A DNA stretch of 64,000 nucleotides from NCBI RefSeq assembly GCF_900162615.1, contig NZ_FUFN01000010.1, positions 1,680,149 to 1,744,148 on the forward strand. Direction: 5' to 3'. Source of the stretch: Virgibacillus proomii. Its GTDB lineage: Bacteria; Bacillota; Bacilli; Bacillales; Amphibacillaceae. The position numbers and the translations under genes are program-made. Below are positions 7,975 through 15,751 of the stretch, one piece after another. The notes below the pieces were generated by a model that did no database searches, was not told where the DNA came from, and saw nothing but the letters and a program-made list of their open reading frames with translations. Each line of letters begins with the position of its first letter. The stretch's first letter is position 1.

Positions 7975-8208
7975 ATGGACCCAATTTGCTATCGTTATTT
8001 GGAACAGAATCCGGACTTGTTACATTTTGTTCGCATGAATCCAATTTGGTATCGTTATTTATCTCGAGATCCCTCCTTACTCCCAGAGATGAAAAAAGAA
8101 GCTAAATATTTTTATGGGAAAACCTTTTCCCAGCAAATAAATAAAGTTAATCAGCAAATCCAAATGGTAGGAATGTTGATGCAATTTGCAGGGGCGATGA
8201 AGGATTAA
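7975..8208 (+). CDS. ylbE: YlbE-like protein
   Basis: A 77-residue protein with an internal repeat: YRYLEQNPDLLHFVRMNP and WYRYLSRDPSLLPEM share the pattern YRYL..(D/N)P.LL. This repeated N-terminal motif and the short helical C-terminus are typical of the YlbE-like family, conserved in Bacillaceae beside ylbD and ylbF. Function unknown. GGAG precedes the ATG at close spacing, and the 11-base gap to ylbD indicates co-transcription. Confidence 0.82.
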   Translation: MDPICYRYLEQNPDLLHFVRMNPIWYRYLSRDPSLLPEMKKEAKYFYGKTFSQQINKVNQQIQMVGMLMQFAGAMKD

Positions 8209-8261
8209 ACATTTTCACAAACGGTAAAAAGTGATACTATGAAGGTGTGGAGGTGTATAGG

Positions 8262-8696
8262 ATGATAGCGACAATGGATTATGCAGCCATGCTTGATCGT
8301 TCGGAGCAATTAAGTAATATGATTATTCATTCGGAGGTCATGGAAGCCTATCGTCAATCTCAAAAAGAGTTGAAAGAGGACGAACATGCCCAAAAGCTGA
8401 TCCGTGCTTTTTTAAAAATAAAAAAGGATTATGAAGAGATTCAGCGATTTGGGAGATACCACCCCGATTATAATACGATTATGAAAGAAGTTCGTAAGGC
8501 TAAGCGGGAGATGGATATGCATGAAAAAGTAGCCTCCTTTAAAGTTGCTGAGCGCAATCTGCAACAACTATTAGATGATATTAGTGAGTTTGTTGCTCAT
8601 AGCGTGAGTGAACAAATTAAAGTCCCACGAGAAGGAGCATTATTAACTGGAGGCTGCGGCTGCGGAAGCGGTGGAGGTTGCGGCTGTGCATCATAA
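8262..8696 (+). CDS. ylbF: YlbF (RicF), Y-complex subunit
   Basis: A 144-residue helical protein of the YlbF/YmcA (com_ylbF) family. In B. subtilis RicF works with RicA (YmcA) and RicT (YaaT) in a complex that carries Fe-S clusters, modulates RNase Y processing and promotes competence, biofilm and sporulation. The body (about 5-120) is the helical domain with FLKIKKDYEEIQRFGRYHPD; the tail is Gly/Cys-rich (CGCGSGGGCGC), four cysteines being the likely cluster ligands. An in-frame GTG 15 bases upstream exists, but GGAGGT is correctly spaced for this ATG. Confidence 0.9.
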   Translation: MIATMDYAAMLDRSEQLSNMIIHSEVMEAYRQSQKELKEDEHAQKLIRAFLKIKKDYEEIQRFGRYHPDYNTIMKEVRKAKREMDMHEKVASFKVAERNLQQLLDDISEFVAHSVSEQIKVPREGALLTGGCGCGSGGGCGCAS

Positions 8697-8970
8697 AGGA
8701 GTCCTTATTTCGCAAAAAAAGGAGTTTCTTGAGAAAAAAGAACCCTTAGAGATACTGTAAACAGTGCATGTTGAGGGGATCTTCCCCCTCTAAACGCGCT
8801 ATAATCTATATTGCAAGTTAAGAAATTAAAATTTGATGTGTGAAATTTATGTTTTACTGTCCGTGCAATCATTCTTACTTGCACCGACGGTAGACAAGCA
8901 AAGTTTATAACGATAAGAAAATATAAAATTTTAACGAAATAGAAAATTTTTTGAAAGTGAGGGTAGAAGG

Positions 8971-9246
8971 ATGCGAATTAACCGACAGGGATTAATTGTT
9001 TGGTTTCAGCATATGAAAAATCTGAAGCAAATAAAGCGGTATGGTCATTACATATACAGTTCCAAAAAAATGAAATATGCGGTTTTATATGTGAATCAGG
9101 AGGACATAGACAAAGTAGAAGAAAAGCTTATCAAACTTTCCTTTGTTTCCAAAGTAGAGCGCTCCTATAAGCCGTTTGTTCGCACAGAATTTGAAAATGC
9201 TAAGCTAGATAAAGCGAAGCAATATGATTATAAAATGGGGATATAA
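8971..9246 (+). CDS. ylbG: YlbG, DUF2129 family protein
   Basis: A 91-residue cytosolic protein of the DUF2129 family. It starts MRINRQGLIVWFQHMKNLKQ, has a hydrophobic strand YAVLYVNQEDID near 38-49 and the conserved FVSKVERSYKPF near 58-69. The ferredoxin-like size and conservation next to ylbF are known, its function is not. The start follows GAGGGTAGAAGG. The 274-base gap before it shows no repeat copy and only AT-rich leader sequence. Confidence 0.88.
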   Translation: MRINRQGLIVWFQHMKNLKQIKRYGHYIYSSKKMKYAVLYVNQEDIDKVEEKLIKLSFVSKVERSYKPFVRTEFENAKLDKAKQYDYKMGI

Positions 9247-9254
9247 TTTTTATC

Positions 9255-9525
9255 CCTATTTAAGGTCGTAATACTCCCACTTTAAGAGTAATATAGGGAA
9301 CGAAGAAAAGTCTAAGTGAGAGATAACTTTATATGCGGGATAATGGAAACATGCCTCTAAAACAGGGGTATGCTAACGCCTGAGCGGCAAGCACACTTTT
9401 AGTCGGCTTTCCTTTAGATTCGATTCGATGTTGATTTATTGTAGGAAGGCGATCGAAGTATGCTACAGTTTGAATACTTGACTAGGCGGTGACTAATTTT
9501 CAAACATGTTATCTACAATGTAGGA
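9255..9525 (-). repeat. B 5' module joined to C repeat (gap 9247-9836, left part)
   Basis: Bases 9266-9345 carry a hairpin like the B 5' module (ACTCCCACTTTAAGAG with TCTAAGTGAGAG). This joins at TATGCGGGATAATGGAAACA to an inverted C copy (about 9341-9510): CATGCCTC...GGGGTATG hairpin, GCGGCAAGC segment, CCTTTAGATTCGA and the outer end CTTGACTAGGCGG. It lies between ylbG and the small-RNA candidate. Confidence 0.6.
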
Positions 9526-9544
9526 ATATGATATCGTTTCCTAT

Positions 9545-9578
9545 AAAAAGAAAAAACCTGCAGAAAAAATCTACAGGT
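9545..9578 (-). terminator. Minus-strand terminator of the small RNA
   Basis: On the minus strand ACCTGTAG, a seven-base T/A loop and CTGCAGGT form a stem (one mismatch), followed by TTTTTTC and more T. The plus strand has no T-tract after the hairpin, so it works only toward lower coordinates, where no protein gene on that strand precedes it. Confidence 0.78.
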
Positions 9579-9703
9579 CCCTCTGTTTTCCTACATAGAA
9601 AACAAAAAGGCAAAGGGAGAGGAGAAACCGGAAGAAGAACTTATGGGGAAGTGTAAGTCTTCTCCGTGTTTTGAAACAACCGAGGTAACCTCTAGCTGTT
9701 TCA
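9545..9703 (-). ncRNA. csfG: Candidate CsfG / ylbH-element small RNA
   Basis: A conserved RNA (ylbH element; forespore-expressed CsfG) is described from the ylbG-ylbH intergenic region of endospore formers, the position of this locus. Here the minus strand has a complete small transcription unit: a forespore-type promoter (-10 TATACTA at 9710-9716, -35 TGTATA at 9734-9739), a start near 9703, a 5' hairpin (9672-9703, TGAAACA...TGTTTCA with inner GAGG/CCTC), a second hairpin around 9626-9656, and an intrinsic terminator at 9545-9578. Predicted length about 150 nt; no open frame of note. The strand is inferred from promoter plus terminator; the family name comes from memory of position, not alignment. 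Confidence 0.62.
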
Positions 9704-9709
9704 TTATCT

Positions 9710-9739
9710 TAGTATAGACGATCGAGCAATTTATATACA
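9710..9739 (-). promoter_or_regulatory. Forespore-type (sigma-F/G) promoter candidate of the small RNA
   Basis: On the minus strand TGTATA, 17 bases, TATACTA. GTATA matches the sigma-F -35 pattern GYATA; TATACTA differs from the sigma-G -10 pattern CATHMTA only in the first base, and GTCTATACTA fits the sigma-F -10 pattern except the second G. Correct orientation and distance for the terminator downstream. Confidence 0.5.
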
Positions 9740-9836
9740 TCTTACCTAAAAAATTTCCCAGTTGAATATTTTAGTTTTCGTTTTTCATTTTTTATGATAG
9801 GATAAATGTCGAATAATGGTAAACGGAGGTGTTGCG

Positions 9837-10391
9837 ATGCGGATTATTGCAGGTGAATATAAAGGAAGACCGATAAAGGCTGTTCCCGGAAAGACAACTC
9901 GTCCAACAACAGACAAAGTGAAGGAAGCAGCCTTTCAAATGATTGGTCCTTTTTTTCAAGGAGGCTACGCCATTGACCTGTTTGCGGGAAGTGGATCCCT
10001 GGGAATCGAAGCTTTAAGTAGAGGAATTGACAAAACTATATTTGTTGATAAGTATCCTCTTGCTATACATACCATTCATGAAAATTTGCGACGATTAAAC
10101 CTTGAACATCGAGCTGAAGTATTTCGGACTGATGCTTTTCGTGCTTTACATGCTGCGGCAAAAAGACAATTAGAATTTCAACTCGTTCTTCTTGATCCTC
10201 CTTATGGAAAAATTAATCTTGAGAAGCTTTTAAATAAACTATTAGAGCTTCAATTAGTAGCAATTGACGGGTGGATTTATTGTGAACACGACGCATCTGA
10301 AGAACTGCCTGCTGACCATCCCCGTTTATCCATTGTGAAGCAAACAAACTATGGAGGTACCATTTGGATAACCCTCTATAAAGTTAACTAG
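9837..10391 (+). CDS. rsmD: 16S rRNA (guanine-966-N2)-methyltransferase RsmD
   Basis: Methylates G966 of 16S rRNA using S-adenosylmethionine; B. subtilis counterpart ylbH. The 184-residue Rossmann methyltransferase has the RsmD N-terminus MRIIAGEYKGRPI, SAM-binding motif DLFAGSGSLGIEALSRG (about 43-59) and catalytic motif LLDPPYG (about 118-124). An in-frame ATG seven codons upstream exists, but GGAGGTG is spaced for the ATG used here, and family members start at MRIIAG. It is followed after 15 bases by coaD, a conserved pair. Confidence 0.95.
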   Translation: MRIIAGEYKGRPIKAVPGKTTRPTTDKVKEAAFQMIGPFFQGGYAIDLFAGSGSLGIEALSRGIDKTIFVDKYPLAIHTIHENLRRLNLEHRAEVFRTDAFRALHAAAKRQLEFQLVLLDPPYGKINLEKLLNKLLELQLVAIDGWIYCEHDASEELPADHPRLSIVKQTNYGGTIWITLYKVN

Positions 10392-10406
10392 AAGGGAGCA
10401 CTTATC

Positions 10407-10886
10407 TTGACTAGATTGGCGATTTGTCCAGGCAGTTTTGATCCGGTTACGTATGGACACTTGGATATTATTAAACGAGGTGCTAAAATATTTGACCATG
10501 TAATTGTTGCTGTTTTTAATAACCAGTCCAAAGATCCATTGTTTACGGTAGAAGAACGAATAGAACTATTAAAAGACTCTACCAAAGAACTGTCAAACGT
10601 TACGGTTGATTCATCGAACAGCTTGTTGATGGATTATGCTAAGTCAAAAAACGCACAAGCAATCATTCGTGGATTACGAGCTGTTAGTGACTTCGAATAT
10701 GAAATGCAGATTACATCTATGAACAGACATCTATATGAGGATATTGAAACCTTTTTTATGATGACGAAAAATCAATATTCGTTTTTAAGCTCTAGTATTG
10801 TTAAAGAGGTTGCTAAATATCGAGCAAATGTGAGTGAAATGGTTCCAAAAGTAGTTCAAGAAGCCTTAGAAAAGAAATTCAGATAG
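10407..10886 (+). CDS. coaD: Phosphopantetheine adenylyltransferase
   Basis: Transfers AMP from ATP to 4'-phosphopantetheine, the fourth step of coenzyme A synthesis. The 159-residue protein has the nucleotidyltransferase signature CPGSFDPVTYGH (residues 7-18, with the HxGH-type TYGH), RGLRAVSDFEYE (about 91-102) and SSSIVKEVA (about 128-136), all hallmarks of bacterial CoaD. The start is TTG with AGGGAG eight bases upstream. Co-transcribed with rsmD; a terminator follows. Confidence 0.96.
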   Translation: MTRLAICPGSFDPVTYGHLDIIKRGAKIFDHVIVAVFNNQSKDPLFTVEERIELLKDSTKELSNVTVDSSNSLLMDYAKSKNAQAIIRGLRAVSDFEYEMQITSMNRHLYEDIETFFMMTKNQYSFLSSSIVKEVAKYRANVSEMVPKVVQEALEKKFR

Positions 10887-10908
10887 TCAGTTACTAGTTT
10901 TATACGTA

Positions 10909-10943
10909 AAGAGAGGGCTTCGCTGTAGTAAAGCCCTCTTTTT
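10909..10943 (+). terminator. Intrinsic terminator of rsmD-coaD
   Basis: Perfect nine-pair stem AGAGGGCTT / AAGCCCTCT with an ten-base loop and five T. It lies between convergent coaD and ylbJ and may serve only coaD, since the opposite strand has a poor T-tract. Confidence 0.9.
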
Positions 10944-10997
10944 GAACACGCACTTACACTAGCTTTTCTCAGTTTGCTATCACAATATAGTTAAAGC

Positions 10998-12209
10998 TTA
11001 TTTTATGAACCGTCGATATAAAAGAACAAAGGAAGTTATGATACATATAATAGTAATAAATGGACCAATCGAAGCAATTGTTGTTAGGATATCCATCCAT
11101 ATATTTTCTGAAGTCGTATGCACCACAGGGACATCATACATATCAAAAGCTTGTCTATCTAAATATAGGGGTTTATAGAGAAAGATAGTCAGTGTACTAG
11201 CGAAAAAACCGTGCAGGATACGTGCAAAAAAGTACGGTGCAAAACGAATGTCGGTTTTCGATATGATACTAGCTACTTGTGCTTGAACTGAAAACCCGTT
11301 AAACCCCAAAATAAAGCTTACTAATATAGCTTGTACGAGTAATGTATCATTCACACCGGAAATGCTTTGAACACCAATCGTTATTTCAAATAAACCAGAT
11401 ATGATAGGTAACCCAAATTCTGTTGAGATGGAAAAAACCAGTAATAATTGTTCTACCAATTCGGCAATAACGGATGTAAAGCCAATTAAAAACATCAATT
11501 TCGTTAATACAGAAAATAAAACGATAAATCCTCCAACCATAACAAGCGTTTTTACTGAATGAATGACAGCATCACCTAGTATCTCGCCTAATGGCCTCTC
11601 ATCACTTATTCTCGCGCGATGCATAGCATAAAAAGCTCTTCGTAAGGATGTTTTAGACGGCGTCTTCTTTTTTTTCTCTATCTTCCATTCATATTCACTT
11701 CTTCTATAGAATCTCATGCATAAGCCGACAAACAGATTGCCTACATAATGACATACAGCAAGTAAAGCCCCTAATTTGTTATCATGGAAGAATCCAACTG
11801 ATATTGCTGCAAAAATAAATAATGGGCTTGAAGCATTGGTGAACGATACAAGACGTTCTGCTTCTACTCTTGTTAGTTGTTTTTCTTCACGTAATCTTGT
11901 AGCTATTTTTGCTCCGGTAGGATAACCGCTTGCCATTCCCATAAACATGCCAAAGCTTCCGACACCAGGTACATTAAAGAGGGGGCGCATGATTGGCTCG
12001 AATAAAACACCGATAAATCGTACTACTCCGAAGCTAATAAGCAATTCAGCAGTAATAAAGAAGGGGAGTAAAGAAGGAAATACGACTTCCCACCAAATAT
12101 TTAAACCTCTTATACTTGCTTCAAGCGATTGATCGGGAAATTTGACTAAAGAGATGGCGATACATAAAGTTAAGACGGAAAAAAGAATTGTTTTTATTAT
12201 TTGTGCCAA
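10998..12209 (-). CDS. ylbJ: Sporulation integral membrane protein YlbJ
   Basis: A 403-residue polytopic membrane protein of the nucleoside-recognition (Gate) domain group to which YlbJ and SpoVV-type proteins belong. In B. subtilis it is made in the mother cell under sigma-E; the YlbJ/SpoVV group is connected with dipicolinic acid transport into the forespore. About eight to ten helices are seen, with conserved GMASGYPTGAKIA (about 90-102) and GFNGFSVQAQVASI (about 300-313). The start is TTG with AGGAGG eight bases upstream. Orientation opposite to its neighbours matches B. subtilis. The patatin-like gene ylbK next to it in B. subtilis is missing. Confidence 0.92.
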   Translation of the reverse strand: MAQIIKTILFSVLTLCIAISLVKFPDQSLEASIRGLNIWWEVVFPSLLPFFITAELLISFGVVRFIGVLFEPIMRPLFNVPGVGSFGMFMGMASGYPTGAKIATRLREEKQLTRVEAERLVSFTNASSPLFIFAAISVGFFHDNKLGALLAVCHYVGNLFVGLCMRFYRRSEYEWKIEKKKKTPSKTSLRRAFYAMHRARISDERPLGEILGDAVIHSVKTLVMVGGFIVLFSVLTKLMFLIGFTSVIAELVEQLLLVFSISTEFGLPIISGLFEITIGVQSISGVNDTLLVQAILVSFILGFNGFSVQAQVASIISKTDIRFAPYFFARILHGFFASTLTIFLYKPLYLDRQAFDMYDVPVVHTTSENIWMDILTTIASIGPFITIICIITSFVLLYRRFIK

Positions 12210-12539
12210 TGTTGAGCCTCCTAAAAAATAGCCTTACTCTGTACTTATTCAAATGATAGTAGTAAAATTGGAATACCGTTTGGTTAGCCAATCATTTTGC
12301 TTCGCGTGTTGTACAAGTATACTTCAATATACGCACATACATAGTGGTTTTATGCCATACACTTTTTATAGTTCGTCTTTTTGAAAGCAAAATTTGTAGT
12401 TTGCGATCCTGACTTAACATGAACTTATATTGATGAGCAATTCTTGATCCTAATCCTTGGGTTACAAACGGTCGAACGAATATAAAGGAGAATGTTTTTG
12501 TTTTTATGAAATGGAAAGGCTGGGAGTGGAGGGTTATAT
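12210..12539. other. Divergent ylbJ/ylbL intergenic region, no gene
   Basis: A 330-base gap between divergent starts, free of the A-D repeats. It holds the ylbJ ribosome binding site (minus strand) and a palindromic AAGTATACTT at about 12317-12326. A tiny frame beginning at 12506 overlaps the ylbL start and is not supported. No convincing promoter could be picked by eye. Confidence 0.5.
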
Positions 12540-13571
12540 ATGAAGAAAAAACATGTATTAAGTTTATTGCTTATTTTTGTTGCTGTATACTTTTTGGCGT
12601 TTTTTAAATTGCCATATTATATTTATAAACCAGGTAGTGCTGACCCTCTAAATCCAATTGTTAAAGTAGAACATGGTTTTTCTAGTAAGGGAGATATGCA
12701 TTTGGTAACTGTAAGTGGTGCACAGGCTACGCCGATGCAATTTTTATTGGCAAAGGTTTTGCCACACCACGAAATATTACCATTAGATCAAGTGCTTCCT
12801 GACGGTATTACGGATGATGAGTATATGCATGCACAATTACAAATGATGGAAAGCTCGCAGGAGGCCTCTACTGTTGTGGCTTATGAAGCTGCAAATGGGA
12901 AAATTAAAATTAAATATAGTGGAGTATACGTAGCGCTTGTTATGAAAGATATGCCTGCGGATGGAATACTAAAAATGGGAGATCGAATCATTGGCATTGA
13001 TGGAAGAAAAATAAAAGAAGCAGATGATTTACTTGATTATGTGGCTACAAAACAGGCAAATGATACGATAGAAGTAGAATTTGTAAGAAATGATAAGAAG
13101 ATGACAAAGATGATAACGTTAGAAAAATTAGCAGATCTTGGAGGTAAACCTGGAATTGGGATACAACTCGTAACAGATCGCGACGTTTCAGTGGAACCAA
13201 AAGTGAAGTTTTCTAGTGGACAAATTGGTGGACCAAGTGCCGGTTTAATGTTTTCTTTAGAAATCTATGATCAATTAACGAAAGAAGATATTACGAAAGG
13301 TTATGAAATTGCTGGTACTGGTGAAATTGATTATGATGGAAATGTTTATCGGATTGGTGGAATTGATAAAAAGGTAGTTGCAGCAGATAAAGAAGGTGTA
13401 GATATTTTCTTTGCGCCTAATGAGAAGGGAAAAGCGAACTCTAATTATCAAGTTGCTCTAAAAAAAGCTAAAGAAATTAACACGGACATGAAAATTGTTC
13501 CAGTCGATACGTTTCATGATGCAATTACTTATTTAAAAAAGTTAGATGAAAGTAAAGGTGCTGGGACATAA
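12540..13571 (+). CDS. ylbL: PDZ-Lon family membrane protease YlbL (SepM-like)
   Basis: A 343-residue membrane-anchored serine protease: N-terminal helix (about 5-24), PDZ domain (about 115-200) and Lon-type Ser-Lys protease domain (about 225-335). The catalytic serine lies in GGPSAGLMFSLEIYD (about 230-244) and the lysine in IGGIDKKVVAA (about 277-287). In B. subtilis YlbL is one of two proteases that degrade the SOS division inhibitor YneA; streptococcal SepM processes a competence peptide. GTGGAGGG precedes the ATG. Followed by its own terminator. Confidence 0.92.
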   Translation: MKKKHVLSLLLIFVAVYFLAFFKLPYYIYKPGSADPLNPIVKVEHGFSSKGDMHLVTVSGAQATPMQFLLAKVLPHHEILPLDQVLPDGITDDEYMHAQLQMMESSQEASTVVAYEAANGKIKIKYSGVYVALVMKDMPADGILKMGDRIIGIDGRKIKEADDLLDYVATKQANDTIEVEFVRNDKKMTKMITLEKLADLGGKPGIGIQLVTDRDVSVEPKVKFSSGQIGGPSAGLMFSLEIYDQLTKEDITKGYEIAGTGEIDYDGNVYRIGGIDKKVVAADKEGVDIFFAPNEKGKANSNYQVALKKAKEINTDMKIVPVDTFHDAITYLKKLDESKGAGT

Positions 13572-13585
13572 GCAAATACGAAATA

Positions 13586-13629
13586 GCACAAACCGAACAA
13601 TTCATTTATAATTGTTCGGTTTGTTTGTG
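13586..13629 (+). terminator. Hairpin terminator after ylbL
   Basis: A long perfect stem ACAAACCGAACAATT / AATTGTTCGGTTTGT with a short AT loop. The following tract (TTGTGTTT) is only moderately T-rich, so termination strength is uncertain. A reverse A copy begins a few bases downstream. Confidence 0.75.
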
Positions 13630-13631
13630 TT

Positions 13632-13904
13632 TAGAAAAACTTGGCTTGTCGCCAAGTCTTTAGCGAAAGCCATCGTTTTTCTTATACGATAAAGTGAAAC
13701 TTCATTCAGTAGGAGTTTTCTTCCATCTCCTATTGAATGTTAGTACCGCAAGGGTATGACCTAAAGGCCCTTAAACGAATCGGGCATTTAGGTGCCGTTT
13801 TCTCCCGCTTAGACCTTTAGTATCAACTCAAGATTTTGAAGTGGGAGGTCTTACGGCACCTTACATACGGGATAAAGCCTAAAATTTTATACTTTCCTAT
13901 AGTA
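13632..13904 (-). repeat. Repeat A copy 3 (reverse), split by an inserted B element
   Basis: The outer parts are a reverse-strand A copy: TAGAAAAACTTGGCTTGTCG at the left and TAAAATTTTATACTTTCC ... TATAGTA at the right. Between them a B element of about 190 bp (13688-13877) interrupts A exactly inside its TATAAA-type segment; ATAAAG is present at both B edges. The B copy has the hairpin CATTCAGTAGGAG/CTCCTATTGAATG, an AAGGG/CCCTT hairpin and the large GCCGT...CCCACTT-type stem. This shows one repeat inserted in another. The remainder of the gap to 14185 shows no gene. Confidence 0.82.
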
Positions 13905-14185
13905 CAAGGACGATTTGTTGTTCGTTTTTTAATCAGCAGTTTTTGTTTTGTCCCAGCCTCTTTACAAAGTTTAAATAACACTTTAAAAATAGTTTGTTTA
14001 ACTCATGATGCTTATTGTTAAAGAACGTTGTTAAGCAAAGACAAACACGATTAGCTGATAGACTGGCAAGATATACAGTAAACTTAATCGCTTTTGACAG
14101 TTCGGGGAAATGGTATCGTTACTGAGAGGGTCAGCTGTATTTGTTCTCCTTGTCATTATAGTATATCGTACATGAAGGAGCTTTT

Positions 14186-15400
14186 CTAAAATATGCGAAT
14201 CGGCGGCTGTAGTTCCTGTTTTTGCAGCGGTAATCTTCGTTCTGGTGGGACTACACTGAAATAGGCGTTACTTGCACGCTCTTCCATTTCCAATAATGGA
14301 TGCATTTCGCGTGTCATACTAGTAATTATTGGGGTAGCTAGCGTTTTCTTATGTTGATGCAAATAAGTTTGTCCGGTTTTACTAAAACCTAGGATTCGTA
14401 CATAGGGGAGTTCATTCGGGCCGCATACACTCCTAATTTCCTGTTTAGTAGTATTCGTTAAAATATGGACAAACATTCGTTGGAGTCGAGTCCAGGTGTA
14501 TCGTTTGGTTTTTAATTGGTTCATCCACTCATTAAAAGAACGTACTTGTTTAACCGTTTTCTTTAATCGATACTCTAAGCCTTCATCTACTCCTTGAATC
14601 TTAGAAAGCTCGTTACTAGACATGGTAACTATGCGGTAATGCAACAGCGGAAAATAGTGCTCCCATGTGTGCCAAAGTGAAGCAGTCTGTTTATAAGCTT
14701 CCAATTGTAGACAAGTTGTTTCTGGTATAGCGTTACGAACAGGTTGAGTTATGTTTCCGGACTCGATGATAGAGTTGCGGATACTAGTAGCACTTGCAAT
14801 GGTACCCGTTATTATTTTATCATGATATCCACTTTGACTACGTTCAATCGTTAGAGGTGTTATGGATAGTTGAAGATCATAAATCATTTTCACATAACTG
14901 AAACCAAGAATATTGTTTGGTTTTGATAAATCAATCTTTGCCAGATCAAGATCGATATGTTGATAAGCAGCCCTGCTTGCTTCAGGAAATGCTAACCCTT
15001 TCTTTATATGCATTTTTAGCGCTTGTTCATATTCATTTTGCTTAGCGGTTAGTTGCTTGTAACTGTGAATGAAATCGGATATTTCTCCTGATTCACTACC
15101 AAAGCAAAGGCTAGTTGTTCCCAGAGCATCAAGAGCTAAAACAGCACCTTTAGCAAAAAGTTCACTGCTTTGGACAGCGAAAGCATATGGAAGTTCAATA
15201 ACTAAATCAACACCGTGCTTCAAGGCTGCTTTTGTGCGATGGAATCTATCAATAATTGCTGGCTCTCCCCGTTGAAGAAAAGATCCGCTCATTACAGCAA
15301 TGATGCAGTCTGCCTGAGTGAGTTTTTTTGCCTGTTGAATGTGATAAACATGTCCATTATGAAAAGGATTATATTCAACAATTAGACCACAAGCTTGCAA
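14186..15400 (-). CDS. tmcAL: tRNA(Met) cytidine acetate ligase
   Basis: YlbM/TmcAL makes N4-acetylcytidine at the wobble base of elongator tRNA-Met from acetate and ATP via acetyl-AMP. The 404-residue protein starts ACGLIVEYNPFHNGHVYHI with the HNGH nucleotidyltransferase signature (residues 15-18), then VIAVMSGSFLQRGEPAI (about 33-49), GVDLVIELPYAFAVQSSE (about 64-81) and SGSESG-type loop (LCFGSESGE, about 98-106). The start is TTG; AAGGAG is about ten bases upstream. Minus orientation between ylbL and ylbN matches B. subtilis. Confidence 0.94.
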   Translation of the reverse strand: MQACGLIVEYNPFHNGHVYHIQQAKKLTQADCIIAVMSGSFLQRGEPAIIDRFHRTKAALKHGVDLVIELPYAFAVQSSELFAKGAVLALDALGTTSLCFGSESGEISDFIHSYKQLTAKQNEYEQALKMHIKKGLAFPEASRAAYQHIDLDLAKIDLSKPNNILGFSYVKMIYDLQLSITPLTIERSQSGYHDKIITGTIASATSIRNSIIESGNITQPVRNAIPETTCLQLEAYKQTASLWHTWEHYFPLLHYRIVTMSSNELSKIQGVDEGLEYRLKKTVKQVRSFNEWMNQLKTKRYTWTRLQRMFVHILTNTTKQEIRSVCGPNELPYVRILGFSKTGQTYLHQHKKTLATPIITSMTREMHPLLEMEERASNAYFSVVPPERRLPLQKQELQPPIRIF

Positions 15401-15429
15401 TTTTCACCAACTCCTTATAAAGTAAACCT

Positions 15430-15690
15430 TTATTCATTAATGCGGTTGTCCTTATCTTTACCAGATAGAAGTCGAACAAAAGCTAAAATCTCGGTCGTCC
15501 TTGAAGAACCGCGAAGTATTGCTGTCGTAGCAACTCGGTCCTTGAAAAAGAAAGTCACTTTTTCTGCGTGTGAAGTATTGCTGCCGAAGTTTTCCTTGTC
15601 CTGTCAACCTGAACGAATTGAGCATGTAGGCGCCGATAACTCTTGATGCGGAAGTCTTACAGTACGTTAGATACGGATAAATATGTGTCT
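15430..15690 (-). repeat. B 5' fragment plus D repeat unit (gap 15401-16559, left part)
   Basis: Read on the minus strand: a decayed B 5' module (about 15600-15680), the junction TCAATTCGTTCAGGTTGACA, then D with GGACAAGGAAAACTTCGGC, CAGCAATACTTC, CACGCAGAAAAAGTG and a second CAGCAATACTTCGCGG block, ending TTTTAGCTTTTGTTCGAC. This is the clearest short copy of D. Confidence 0.62.
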
Positions 15691-15751
15691 TATTGTAGCA
15701 GAAATAATGAATATTAGCATTAGAAAAATTCTACTGGGGAAAATAATAAAG

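Noticed and set aside
12506..12607. Short leader ORF overlapping ylbL
   Set aside because: AAAGGAG lies 15 bases from its ATG, too far, and the peptide is merely the +1-type frame of the ylbL signal region.
13836..14021. 61-codon frame after ylbL
   Set aside because: It begins in the B element and runs out through the A end; no initiation signal or protein likeness.
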